Of a DNA stretch of 64,000 nt, positions 34,341-45,879 are shown one piece after another. Source of the stretch: Phyllostachys edulis (taxonomy: Eukaryota > Streptophyta > Magnoliopsida > Poales > Poaceae); the NCBI GenBank assembly GCA_036346405.1, contig CM070566.1, positions 13,077,533 to 13,141,532 of the forward strand, read 5' to 3'. Below the pieces are notes generated by a model. The model saw only the letters and a list, made by a program, of their open reading frames with translations, ran no database searches and was not told where the DNA came from. Numbering within the stretch: position 1 is the first letter of the stretch; every line of letters begins with the position of its first letter. The translations under genes were made by a program, and so were the position numbers.

Positions 34341-35910
34341 GCCGTAGAGATATAGCAGCAGCGCTTGGCGATGCATGCTTTCTAACAAAATTAAGCAGAG
34401 CAATGATGATGGAGCTCAACTGTTTGTCCTTTCTGTCGCGTGCGTGCATGCATATCAAACTTCTCCCCTCACGCGCCGTCGCTAGTAGTATAGCTGCCGT
34501 TTCCATTCATGTTCTTTGGAAGGCGTCGTTGTTGCACGCCGGGCGCCTCGCCACCATCCAGCAAGCACCGTCCGGGCGCCTCCATTTCCATGTTGGATGC
34601 AGCACCGTGTGACAATCAAGATTGTTGCTGCCGTTGTCAAGCATCCTGTTGCCGGCGCCGGTGTGCCTGAAACCTCGTGGCGATTTTGCCAGGCTCTTCT
34701 TGCTGATCGGTATCATGGCCGACAGATACAAGTACCCCTACCGCGTTGCAAGCCCTCTACCTACCGCGTCCACCACACCCCCTCGGGCCTCGATCCTCCT
34801 CGCCGCCGCCGCCGCCGCCCCGTTCTCCATGTGTCGCTGCTCCTCCTCCTTCTGCAGCACACACCGACCCATGTCCTCCGCGCCGTCGGCCCTCAGCTCC
34901 CAATCGCCCCATCTTCGGCGCCGCCACACCCACCTCCTCCTTCCGCAGGCCACAGCACCCATGTCCTCTGTCCCGCTGCCGCCCGTCCTTCGCCACGTCG
35001 CTCTGCTTGTCACCGGTCTGGTCATGTGTGCGGCATCGTGTGGCCCGTGTCCTCGGTCGCGAGGCTCACAAGCTAGCTCGAGCCCGCTACCGAGCCGAGC
35101 TAAGCCCAGCTTTTGGCTTGTTCCCGAAACGAGCCGAGCCGAGCCTCTATTCCATTCGAGCTTGAGCAAACCTGGCTCGAGTCGGCTCGGCTCGTTTCCA
35201 GCTCTAAATGCAGCTGAACAACCTAGTATAGCCACTTGTACTGCCTTGTGTATATAAACGTATCCATGTGTCTCATCTTCCCAACAAATTAAACAGCAAA
35301 CTGAGCAAGCTAGCTAAGGTTCCTAAAAGAGCCATGACACTCCGACTGTTGTATTTTTTAGGGCTTTTGGGAATTTCCCAATTAGAGAAGAGCATATAAA
35401 GAAAAGAGAGATGAAAAGGTGGCTGGGCCCACCTGTTGGTGGGAGAGAGAGCAGATCAGGCTGGAGCCTCATCTCTAGCACGATTCGGTGCTTGAATAGG
35501 CTAGCCTTTCCCCTCTTTGTGCTGGTTTTGGAGACAATTGCAGTGGGAGCAGAAGAATCGAGTGATGGTGGCGCTGGTGGCACGGGCGGCCCGGCACCTT
35601 GCGCGTTGGCCGTTCGTCGCAAGCGCGTGGCCCAGGCTCCTCCTCCTCTATAAAGCGGGACTCGTCTCCTTTCCAAAAAGGCTCTGGAAAATCTGTGAGA
35701 ATCCCAAAAAATTTCCTACTTCTTTGATTCCGATTAGAGTTTCGGTTCTTTGATCCCTTGGAGCTTCGTCGCCACCGTGTATTTCTTGGTGTTGTCGGTG
35801 CTGTGGCCGAAAACTTCATCCTCCTTGCGCACCTGGCTAGATCCCTTTGCGCCCTTGTTCATCAATTGGGTGTTCTGTAAGGATTTGGTTTGTGCGCAGT
35901 TTGGAGTTGA
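34341..35910. other. unassigned GC-rich DNA, target of the CACTA element
   Basis: Open frames here (for example 34622-35257) are low in complexity and have no recognised domain. 35075-35205 contains GAGCCGAGC steps in both orientations. TATA-like motifs lie at 35249 (TATATAAA) and 35650 (CTATAAAG). After the latter comes a plausible leader reading on across the CACTA insertion (35910 to 43396). This suggests the CACTA split a transcription unit or a solo LTR, but no protein was identified. Confidence 0.3.
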
Positions 35911-35929
35911 CACTACAACACAAAAGCCC

Positions 35930-36330
35930 TGTAGAGACGCCTATTTTATGGGTTAAAGACGTTTTCAATCATCTCTATAGCATTGTAGAGCCGTTTTCGT
36001 AAAACGTCTCTGGAGCGCCTCTCCACGTACCGTGTCAAGATCATAGAGACGTATTGTTAAGCGTGTCTACAATTATATGAGTCGTTTAGATTGCGTCTCT
36101 ACAAGCTTAGAGACACTTTTATATATGCATTTCTATATCGTCTCTACTCTCCCTAGTGACGCTTTATTGCGTGCCAATGATATGAGTCGTTTAGATTGTG
36201 TCACTACAAGATTAGAGACGCTTTCATATATGCATTTCCATATCGTCTCTACTCTCTCTAGTGACGCTTTATTGCGTGCCAAGAAAGATAGATACGCATT
36301 CATAGATATATTTAAATTGAGCTAGAGACG
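35930..36330. repeat. left CACTA subterminal repeats, including a 105-bp tandem pair
   Basis: Many GTCTCTA and TAGAGACG motifs lie in both orientations. Two ~105-bp copies (from 36077 and 36182) start ATGAGTCGTTTAGATTG and contain CATATATGCATTTC. These are likely binding sites for a transposase supplied in trans. Confidence 0.8.
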
Positions 36331-39300
36331 TCATTTTTTATTTTGTTCGGTAGAAATATTTTATCGCTAAACAACAATGATTCAGAGGGTACAATATCAC
36401 ATATTTTCATAAGTATCAAATCTTAGGTAAAGCCATTTCAAATGTATAATTACATTGTCGATATATTAAAAAAACTAGAAGAAAAAACATACACTCCGTT
36501 GTGGAGTGAATCGAGTTAACAAAATGAATCTAACATCCACATACAAAGGAGCAAACACACCGGGAAAAAATTCCTACAAATCCTACAACTGAATCAGACG
36601 ATGAGTGGTTAGAGGGAAGCGGCAGCGGCGACGTCTTCAGGAACAAACAGCCTAATCCACCTCCAAATAACAGAGCCTAGTACCTGTTCAGTGATAAACT
36701 TGTTTATTATGTATATTGATGTTTCAAAAAGAAATCATGCACGCATGGCATAAGATGGATTGCATTTATCGAAAATAAAGGAAATACACAATACGAAATT
36801 GGAAGCACAGGAACCGAAAGGATACTTCTTTTTTTTTGAAGTGGCAAATTGTGAAGATAGAAATGATAAAGCATAAGAAATAGTCTCTTCAATTTAAGTT
36901 GCAAGAAATACCAAGAAGTAATCAACTTCTTCAGAACTGGAGTAAAAGTGCACCTTCACTTGGTAGCATATCAAAAAAAGCTGAAGTGATGACCCCTGGA
37001 AAGAAAGAAAGAAAGAAAGAAATGAGCGAGAAGACTTCGAGACAATCAGCTTATTACGCACAACACTAACCGTCCCTCAACACCAAACTCATCATAGCAA
37101 CTCCACTTGTTTTTAAACATTCGACATAGCTACTTTATGGCAAGTGTGAGTGGTAAGATGTATAAACAACATCGATGACAACCTTTGCGTAAAGGCGATC
37201 TAACAGATTGTTAATAGCATGCCGTTTATAAAAAAAATGTTCTGTGAAACATTCTTTGGGCCTCCTTCAATGAAACTACTAAAGTTATCTGATTGCTCAA
37301 GTTGTTGGTTGGTTTGCGGCGAAAAGATGTAAGAACTTTGAATAAATTCGAGAAGGCAATACTAATTCCTACTTTGTAATGCATTTATTATTGGTCTTAG
37401 CAACCGACATTGGTTTCTACGCCATAAACGTTTTCAAATGGATATACATGTACAAAGAATGATCCAATCGCAAATGAATGTGCTACATTCTCGTCCACAA
37501 CAATCCTTGGGACAATATATGACACACGTCGACTGCACGGAAACTTCAAGACTGTCTAATGCATGTTGGTGTGCACTTACTAGCCAATTTGAGTGTGCTT
37601 AGGTCTACATTAAGTAGTCACACAATGCACACTAGTGAAAACGCATAAAGATTCATCCGTCTATTTCTTTGAAGAGAAGTGGGGTATGAATGCTTTAGTG
37701 ACTCGAACTAAGTCCTCATTGATCTCATATCCCATTTTTAATATATATAACAAGAAATAACTTCTCTCATAGACCCATCACCCATGACCCAATCCTAAGT
37801 TCACATCAAACACAAATAGAGTGATTTATTTCTCTGTAACTAAGCGGTATGACTTGTACATACCAATTTGCCACCATGATTCAATTAAAATTTCATATTC
37901 GAGGAATTATTCTTTGTTCAGCAAGAAGCTTCACTTAGTAAGATATCACACAACAAAGCAAAGCAAGGGGCTAAAATAGCTGATTCATACTTTCGATCTT
38001 GATATGGTTTAGTCATGCATACTAGTAGATACTACTATTGAAAGCTTATATTACGGGAGGAGATTTCGTGAGGAGAAATACCTGTAAATTGAAATCGCAG
38101 GACACTTATCAGCAAATGACAGAAAGATATGCATTGAAGTTATCTGAAGAAAAGGCTAGCTATTGCCAAAGTCGAACAATGAGAGTGAACAAAGCACTAT
38201 GCGCAATCTCACACTCTACAGTTAAGCAGATACAAAGAAAAAGGTTTAGAGCTTTTCAAACAGATTAATTGTGCTTGGAAGAGCTGAAGAGAAGTCAATG
38301 TATTGAAGCAATGAAAACTTGAAACATCATTCAAAACAAAGGCCAAAACAACATATATGTTATAGTTTAAAGGTAATAACTACGACCACTACAAATGCAC
38401 GTTAGGGTGCATCAGTGCTGGAATTACATAGCATTGGATTAACATAACCCAGTCCACAAGAGTAGAACTTTAAGCTACCACATTAGTTTGGTAATTTACA
38501 GAGGAAGGGCCACACATATTCTGTATATCTAATCAATTGGCGTACTACAGCCATGGTAATCACATAGAAATAGCAATAGAACTATCCTTCAATTCAACCA
38601 TGTGGTGTAAAAAAACCTTGGATGCACATAGCAATTCAGTACTCGGTGTTAAAACAACACGTGGTAGCTACACTATACACAGCAATCATATTTCAATTTG
38701 ATCAAGAGTTTCACATTCTCATTACAGCAATGAACCATAGATCCCAATCTTTTTTTTTCATTCAACCAGAAAAAAATTCACACATCTGAGCTCTACAGTG
38801 TAAGCATCCATGAGTGGAAACAGAAGGCTCACCCTCTTCTGGGAGCTCTCGACCCAATACTTGTTGGGCTTAGACAGTTGCAGCCTCCTAGCACTAGTGG
38901 CCTGGATGGTGTCGCAATCCTACAAGCCCCACGAATCACTCATAAGCAAGGAGTAAATATTGAGCTGCAATGAGAATTGAAATAAGACAATTCTATTGTT
39001 GGGGAAAAAAATTAATGCAACTGAATACAAGGGCCTGTTTCAAATTTTATATTAAATCGGTGTTTTGTTTCAGGTTATTAGATGATTCAGTGAAAATAGA
39101 GCAAGGGACTCACCATCATACATTCATACGAAGATCATATGTAGACTTCATAAGAAAATGGCCCTGTAGAGATGACATCTAATTCTAACACACAATGTAA
39201 TTCAACATCTTGCAATGGTGCACAACAGAGCATGCATTAAGTTGCAACTATAAGGAAAAACGGCAAAAACTAAATGAGAATCATGGCAATGAGCAATCAA

Positions 39301-39930
39301 AAATGGTGCAATGAAGAATAAAGGAAACTCCAACACTTTATGAAGACGTGCTTTCTGTCCAGACCTAATGTTCCTTCTTTTCTTCAATTGGTGTAGGAAA
39401 TTCCATGATCATTTTACCTAGAATCTACTATTGGGGTCCTATTTCCAAGAAAACAATGCTCAGCAGGAACCCACTAATTGTGCATGATGACAATGAGATG
39501 GGAACCCGCTCCAGTAATTGTGCATCATGAGAGTCAAGTGGGAATCCACAAATTGCACAGCATGACAATAAAATGGGAATCCACCTAATTGTGCAACAAT
39601 GCACACGAACCTTTAAACTACGATTCAAGATTAGTTCACGAAGATGCATCTAGCATGAAATTTGGTAAGCAAAAGAGGAAAATATCAACTAAAAATTCAT
39701 CCTTTTGCACAATACCTTCATGATTATATTGCCGTTTAAGTAAAGTAAACATATACTTGAAATTGAATTGAGATGGAACATTGTACACGGCATTACTCCC
39801 ACAAGTCTCAGAGAAATAGGCGCCTAAATCACGCTGACCAATTTACCGTTTAAGTAAAGTAAACAAATACTTGAAATTGAATGTGGTTCATTGAGGCATT
39901 GTATCAAACAGGTGGTGCGCAAACTCACCT
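36331..39930. other. CACTA interior without a recognised gene
   Basis: AT-rich, with a GAAA microsatellite at 36999-37021. At 38835-38925 on the minus strand is a short exon-like segment flanked by a TTGTAG acceptor and a GTGAGC donor, encoding TIQATSARRLQLSKPNKYWV. It could be an exon of a captured host gene, but the family was not recognised. Confidence 0.35.
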
Positions 39931-40644
39931 TAATAGCAGCGAGGGCTGAGGTCGCGTGACTGCTGGAGCAGCCGAGTGGGAGAGCTGGAGGCCAGAGGCC
40001 GGAGCGGAGAGGGAGACTGGGAGTGGGAGAGCCAGAGGCCGGAGGCTGGAGGCCGGAGAGCTAGAGCGAAGAGGAGGCCTTGCGGGGCTGCCGGGCGCCG
40101 GCTCTGACCAGCCAGGTGCGCTTGGCGTCTGCTGCCTCGCCCCCATGCCGCCTTGCGCCCTTGCAGTGCTTGGCTGCTGCAGTGGCGCCACAGACCGCCA
40201 AGCACCCTCACCTCGCCCGCCCCCGGCCGGCCACGCCTCGATTCCAAGAGTATGAGGGAGCACCTGCGTGGGGGCCGGCACAGCACTAGCCAAGAGATGG
40301 GGATTTGAGGGAGCACCATCGTCGAGACCAGGGGCTCCCTCCTTGAATCCTCCGACGAGGAGGGGGAGGAAGGAGTCAATGAGGTCCTGCCCCACGCCGC
40401 CGCCATCGCCACCGCCCGATCGTGCTGCTCCCACTCCTCGGCGCACTTCGAATCGACGCACCACCGGCCAGGAGATAGGGATTTGAGGGAAACTACGTGG
40501 GGGAGGGGAGGCGCAGCACCGAAGGTTCAAGAAGTGGGGGAGGTGGAGAGATGCAGGTGTGGGGGAAATCATCAGCGAAAATTTTTCCAAAGAAAAGGCG
40601 GGGGAGTTCAAAAATAGTGCGCCAAAGTAAGAATTTTGCTGCAA
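39931..40644 (-). other. possible first exon of a captured gene in the CACTA
   Basis: A CpG-rich 239-codon open frame on the minus strand ends at a good splice donor, TTAAG|GTGAGT, at 39930/39931. Low-complexity proline/alanine/serine content and CpG richness are typical of grass first exons. Equivalent open frames occur on both strands because of composition, so coding is unproven. It would splice toward the exon-like segment at 38925. Confidence 0.3.
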
Positions 40645-40739
40645 TATTTAACGGGTAAAAACGAGTCACGTAATATCCGTCCGATCATGTATTTGTAAAA
40701 TATTTGCATGTGACATGTGTTATGATATAGGATAATTAA

Positions 40740-40880
40740 TATCTGAACTTTTTTATGATTTAATATTTTTTTAAAAAATATTTTAAAGATAACTTCTTCC
40801 TAATTTTATTTCCAATTTTAACCCCCCTGACCACGCCACAACTCGTGACGTGGCAAACGAGTGCTATCACACCACTACTC
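40740..40880 (+). repeat. degenerate MULE terminus inside the CACTA
   Basis: The sequence ATTTTAAAGATAACTTCTTCC...TTTATTTCCAATTTTAACCCC, followed by ACCACGCC and CGTGACGTGGCAAA, aligns with the left end of the 11.4 kb MULE (21010-21090) in the same orientation. No inverse partner was found within the CACTA. The neighbouring phrases TATCCGTCCGATC and GGATATCCGATAAAA may belong to a hAT fragment. Confidence 0.6.
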
Positions 40881-41095
40881 GTATCTAATAGAATATCAAG
40901 AAGTTATCGGATAAATTAGAAAAATGGATATCCGATAAAACGCCAACATAAATACGGGAACATTAATATCCTTTAATATGCTCGATGATATATAATTCTC
41001 TAGCATGTTATATATAGTAGATGTTTTCGTTGGTGAAGTTATATGTTTTCTTCATGCGTGTATTATATGTCAGTATATCTTAGATTAACCTAAAA

Positions 41096-42840
41096 TTGTA
41101 TATGGCCTGCTCGTATCTGCCTACAAATTTATGAAAAAAATGGCTCAATCGGTGACTCGGCACAGCGGCATCGGCGGTGAACAATACCATCATAGATAGT
41201 ACAAATCTACTGGTGACGTCGACCGCGCGAGCAGCGCGGCCATGCAGGCGATTCAGCGCAGCAGAGGGCTTTTGGGCTCGGGATTGGCTTCACCAGCTGC
41301 GGGATGACGCCGCGAACATGTTGGCGGTGACGCGAAGACCAAAGAATGACGACGGCAAGCTCTTGATGGTCGGAGGCGGAGCCACAGAAGCGGCGCTCAA
41401 GGAGGAGGAGCTTGGGTGCTCGAGACGCTTTAGGAATGCACGCATAAGCGCCGCCTCGTCTTTAGGAACACGGCGCACCAGGCGATACTGTCGAAGGGGG
41501 TCGGAGTTGTCCGAATGATAGGCGGCGGCGGGTCACCGTGGTTGAAGAAGATGGACCCGCACGTCGTCATCGTCGCGACAAACACAAATTAGACTCGCAA
41601 GAATACTCAATGGAATGAGGCGATCCTAATGGATAAACGTCATGGAGAAAAAACTCATCGGAGCTCCAAAACGCTACGCGGCCATGGCTACCGGCCGTGA
41701 GGACGAAGAGCACGCGCTCGACGATTCAGTGGACGAGGAAGGCTCGGGATGACCAAAATGGGCGCGGCGAGGTGAGAAAAGTTTGGTGGTGGAGTCGCTA
41801 GATCGAGGGTGGCAACACAATGGCGGTGCTCCCTTCATCTTCTTCCTCGGCGGAGATGAAGAAAAGGCTGGGGAGAGCGAAAGAGAAAAGAAGGGGAAGA
41901 GTGGGTTGGCTCGGGAGCTAAATAAGACCCAGGCGATGCCTAAGGAATGGACACGAAGGCACTATGTGGCGTTTGGAGGCTCGGCAGCATGCATGAACAG
42001 CGCCACGCACGCGGCGACCTCATCGAAGAAGAAGATGACCCTGCTCGGACGTGGGGCCCACGAGTCAGCCAGAGAATGGAAACAGCGCGGTGCGATGGTC
42101 CGAACAGCACAAAGCGATAAGAGCCGTTCGATTCATAATGGACGGTCTAGATTAGTGGTGAGTTCAGACGGTCCGAACATCACAAATGATATGAGCCGTT
42201 TGATTCGCATCGGACGGTCCAGATGCGCTAGCGAGTTCGGGCGGTCCAAACGGCCCATTCGCTGTGAGCCGTGCGATCCGCATCGGACGGTCCGCACGAA
42301 TATTGGCGCGAGGAGGCGGTGCGACTGGACCAAGTCAGAATGGTCCGATCGGGGCTAGAGTTGGGTTTTGATTTAAAATCGGTTTGACCAACAAGTAGCA
42401 GATTTGACCGAGCAAGATAAAATAGAAGATAAATTTTAAAAATGCTGAAAATTTTTTAGGGTGTTCAGAGAATCAAATAGGACTTATAAAAAATAATTTT
42501 CGAACACCTTTCAAACTAAAATTTGTCAGAAATAATTTATTTTCAAAACTGTAATAGAGAAATGGTTTGAATTTTGGTGAGGTCAAAATAACTTCTAAAA
42601 ATTTGTGAAAAATAATTTTAATTCATTAAAAATAATAAAGTATTTAAATAAATTATTTCAAACAACTTTTAAACAAACAAGTTTTCTAAATTCAAGACAA
42701 AGCTTGAATTCAAGTTTAAAATTTGAGAAAAACGGGCAAACTTTATTACAACCAGCAAAGTTTTACATAAACACATAATTTACACACATAATACATGATA
42801 TGCTTAGCTAATCCAACTTAATTATCTTGAGGACATTACA
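41096..42840 (-). mobile_element. gypsy LTR fragment in reverse orientation within the CACTA
   Basis: Read on the minus strand, 42840 begins TGTAATGTCCTCAAG, like the TGTAAC start of Tekay/RIRE3 LTRs, followed by AT-rich then GC-rich LTR-like sequence. 42085-42340 holds about three ~80-bp units of GACGGTCCGAACATCAC...GAGCCGTTTGATTCG. The left end is not defined, and the open frames at 41177-42358 are not genes. Confidence 0.35.
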
Positions 42841-43109
42841 CACCCCAGTTGGATCCAAACACTGATAAAAAAAGATCATGGGATTTAGGATTGGTCAGTA
42901 ACGAAGTTGGTTGTGAGTTGTGACTAAATCGACATATAAACGAAAAATTCTGAAGTTTAGAGGTGCCCCAAGTCATTGCCACCAAGAGACACGAATTGCT
43001 CACCCCGAAAGTTGTGACATATTTGACCCAAACCGTTTGAACGAAATTCTTTCGAAATTATTTTTGGTAAATTCGATCCTTTCGATGCCCACCGAAAAAA
43101 ATTAAAACG

Positions 43110-43392
43110 AAATATTTTTCCTAGAGCTGTAGAGGCATATTCTAAAATGTCTCAAGATTCGTCTCTATACCTAAAATTTTGTCCTCTTAATTCTCAGACA
43201 TATTCTCAAATGTCTCAAGATTCGTCTCTACATAAATCTAAACATATATGTGCCTTCCTACGGTAAGAGATTTTGTGGCGTCATATAAAACGTCTTGAGA
43301 AGCGTCTTTACATACGAGGTATTTCTCGGCGTAGAGACAGACATAAAAGCGTCAAAACAAAAGCGTCTCTACGTGATAGTTTTGTTGTAGTG
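43110..43392. repeat. right CACTA subterminal repeats
   Basis: The motif ATGTCTCAAGATTCGTCTCTA occurs twice (about 43148 and 43208). It is followed by CGTCTTGAGAAGCGTCT and GTAGAGACAG up to the terminal inverted repeat. Confidence 0.8.
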
Positions 43393-43552
43393 TGATTCTG
43401 GTGGGCTATCTGAACTGGTTTTGAGAAGAAGAAAGCTCTAATCTGTCGGTTTGGCTCTGTTGGTGCTTCAACCGAAGCATCTGCTGGTGGTCTTGTGCGG
43501 CATTTATCCCTGTACCTCAACTTCATTCTTTGGTGTGTCCTGAAGTGCGAAT
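43393..43552. other. short flank between CACTA and LTR fragment
   Basis: This continues the sequence ending at 35910 after removal of the CACTA and one TGA. It contains CTGTTGGTGCTTCAACCGAAG. No protein was recognised. Confidence 0.3.
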
Positions 43553-44751
43553 GTAACATCCCAAAAACGACTAAATATAAAAATACGAGATTTTTAAAAC
43601 TTTTTATGTGTTACTTGTTTTTTTTTTGCCTTGATTGTGTTTTTGAGAATTGTTAGAATGGCATTTTCTCTTGTCGGCCTAGCTAATAATTGCCGAAAAC
43701 CCTAGAAATATAAAACCTAAAAATCGAAGACTTATTCGAAACCTCATTTTTCGATTAAATAAAAGCCCAATCGGAATTCTCTAGCAAATATTGGATTATG
43801 AACCATCATCACATGAGAATTCTTAAAGCAAAAGAATCAGATACAAGTAAACCGTCATAACAAAGTTAACCTAAAATGTTACCCTGTTAGATATTACCTA
43901 AAATGTAAATCCTAAAAGGGTCGAAAGCGTAAAATCCAAAATCCTAATACCAGAATTATCAAGAGCAAAATAAACCTAAGGTGACACCATTTGACAAATC
44001 ATATGAAGTATGCACCCTAGAATAGAAATATTAGGCAAAAACTAAATTTAACTACCTTGACTAAATATCAGCCTGTTCCAATGGCTCATAAGAAATTTCT
44101 TGGCTAAATCATCGTATTTTTCCAGGCTTCCCATATTTTTCTACCTCATTTGCTGTTTCTTAGGCTAATTACTGTTCCTCGGGTCAAGCTCAAGCTTAGG
44201 ATGGCCGGTTCCACCAAACCACTTTGCTCTCTCAGCCGAGCCAACCCATTGCGCCCCTTCTTCCTTCTCTCTCCCCTTCCCTTCCTTTATCTCCACGCCG
44301 AACCAGCTCCATGTCGTCTCCCTCCTAGCGTCAGCTCCCTCAAGAATCACTCGCCACGTTGCCGCCATGCAAGAAGCCCGGTGGCTCGCGTATGCTGCCG
44401 AGTCCCTTGTGCTATCCTACGTCACCTATATAGGCCAGCACCAAGCTCCCTAGCCATCTCCCCCAGCCTCCCTTCCCCTATTCTTCAATCAAGCACCGAA
44501 GCCCCCTTGCCTCCTCCTCACCCCATTGAGCGAAGCCGCCATCACCACCTCGCCCCTACCGCCGGACTCCATCGCCGCCCTCCCCTACATCCTTCCCTGA
44601 CCCCGCCTCCTCCTACCCGCTCTCCCTAGTCCGCTGCCCGGCCCGCCCATCTTCTCCTCTTCCTGTCTTCGTCGCGCGCCTCGCAGCCACCACCACCCTC
44701 CTCGCTCAATCCCTACCCCTCCTCCGCTCGCCACCATCGCGCCCTACGCCA
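43553..44751 (+). mobile_element. Ty3/gypsy LTR fragment (Tekay/RIRE3-like)
   Basis: It starts TGTAACATCCCAAAAACGAC, the characteristic opening of these LTRs. AT-rich sequence to 44130 and then a CT/GC-rich block follow, as in RIRE3-type LTRs. It is truncated near the cytochrome-b5 fragment. No partner or TSD was found. Confidence 0.45.
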
Positions 44752-45017
44752 TGGCCAGCGCCAGCCGCCATGGGCACCAATGACCACATCTGCGTGATCT
44801 CCTCCCCGGAGCTGTGCGCCCACGCTGCCGCCACCGACATCTGGAGACCGACATCTGGGTCTTCATCTTCGGCGGTGTGTACAGGCTGCCGTGCCACCCC
44901 GGCGGGGACCTCCTGCTCCTCACCCTTGCTGGACAGGGCACCACTGACGCCTTCACTGCCTACCACCCTTCGTCTGCGCGCCCACTCCTCCAGCGTTTCT
45001 TCGTCGGTCACCTCTCT
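44752..45017 (+). pseudogene. cytochrome b5 domain fragment, sphingolipid desaturase-like
   Basis: The frame at 44770 gives ISSPELCAHAAATDIW. After a frameshift near 44850 it gives DIWVFIFGGVYR and CHPGGDLLLLTLAGQG, then TDAFTAYHPSSARPLLQRFF. The haem-binding HPGG motif and the second axial His (AYHP) identify a cytochrome b5 domain. Its wording is closest to the N-terminus of plant delta-8 sphingolipid (front-end) desaturases. The desaturase membrane domain with its His boxes is entirely absent. It is a truncated, frameshifted gene scrap of unknown origin, with element ends not visible. Confidence 0.75.
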
Positions 45018-45079
45018 GTTGATGGCAAGATTTGGCATCTATAATGGTGTTGATGGCAAGATTTGACATCTATAATGGT
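45018..45079. repeat. 31-bp tandem duplication
   Basis: Units 45018-45048 and 45049-45079 both start GTTGATGGCAAGATTTG and differ by a single base. They directly follow the cytochrome-b5 fragment. Confidence 0.85.
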
Positions 45080-45164
45080 CATTGCAGTGCTGATTGGTCC
45101 AACGATAAGAACTTAAAACTACCGCTGATTCAACTAATATTCGGTTTTGAATCGGAAGGTAGAA

Positions 45165-45860
45165 TGGCTTCAAAGACCTCCTGAGAGATCCTGAACGACC
45201 TCTTCAAAGACCTCCTAGGAGGTCCTGACCTCAAAAAACTCCTGAGAGGTCTTGGATGACCTCTTCAAAGACCTCCTGGGAGGTCCTAGCCTCAAAATCC
45301 GCCCGAGAGGTCCTAGACGACCTCTCCAAAGACCTCCTTGGAGGTCCTAGGGGACATCGTGGGTGGTCCTAGACAACCTCTACAAAGACCACCGGGTGTT
45401 CCTGAGAAAACGTCCTTTTTGTAAAGACCACCTCATTGCTACAGTACTGGAAGACCACCATGCTATAGTGCCTTGGTGAACAGTACATCGGAAGACCTCC
45501 TCGCTATAGTACCTCGGTGAACAGTACTTGGAGCTACAGTACTTCGGAAGACCTCCTCGCTACAGTACCTCGGTGAACAGCCTAAGAGGTCCTGGATGAC
45601 CTCCTCAAAAACATTCTGAGAGGTCTTGGACGGCCTCTTCAAAGACCTCTTGGGAGGTCATAGAGGATGTCCTGGGTGGTTTTGGAAAACATCCACAAAG
45701 ACCTCCTAGGAGGACTTGGAGGGTGGTCTTTGCAAAATGACCAAAAGGGTGGTCTTTGCAAAACAGGAGGTATTGGCTCAAAAGGGTGGTCCTTGCAAAA
45801 CATCCAAGAGGTGGTCGTTGCAAAGCAGAAGGTCGTGAGGACAAGGAAAAGCGTGGCTAG
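45165..45860. repeat. GACCTCC/GGAGGTC tandem array in the LTR of element A
   Basis: At 45165-45400 and 45590-45720, ~60-70-bp units contain CTTCAAAGACCTCCTGGGAGGTCCT. These are self-complementary around CTCCTNGGAG. At 45420-45590, another ~55-bp unit has CTACAGTACCTCGGTGAACAG. 45720-45835 repeats GGTGGTCTTTGCAAAA. Confidence 0.8.
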
Positions 45861-45879
45861 GACCTCCCTAGGAGCACTC

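Larger units (their letters stand above)
35911..43392. mobile_element. CACTA (En/Spm) element, non-autonomous, 7.5 kb
   Basis: The ends are CACTACAACA (35911-35920) and TGTTGTAGTG with one gap (43383-43392). The 3-bp target TGA is duplicated at 35908-35910 and 43393-43395. Subterminal regions on both sides are packed with AGAGACG/CGTCTCT motifs, as expected for transposase-binding repeats. No TNP2-type transposase was found, so it would depend on a relative. The interior has acquired a possible gene exon, a MULE terminus and a gypsy LTR fragment. Confidence 0.88.

Noticed and set aside
34622..35257. 211-codon open frame
   Set aside because: Low-complexity GC-rich sequence with overlapping open frames on both strands and no recognised motif.
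36331..39930. TNP2-type transposase in the CACTA
   Set aside because: No open frame or motif of that family was found on either strand.
41177..42358. Open frames of 113 and 191 codons in the CACTA
   Set aside because: They fall in GC-rich LTR-like sequence with repeated GACGGTCCG units and show no domain.
44150..44629. 159-codon frame before the cytochrome-b5 fragment
   Set aside because: CT/GC-rich LTR-type sequence; no motif, and it is not in frame with the b5 fragment.
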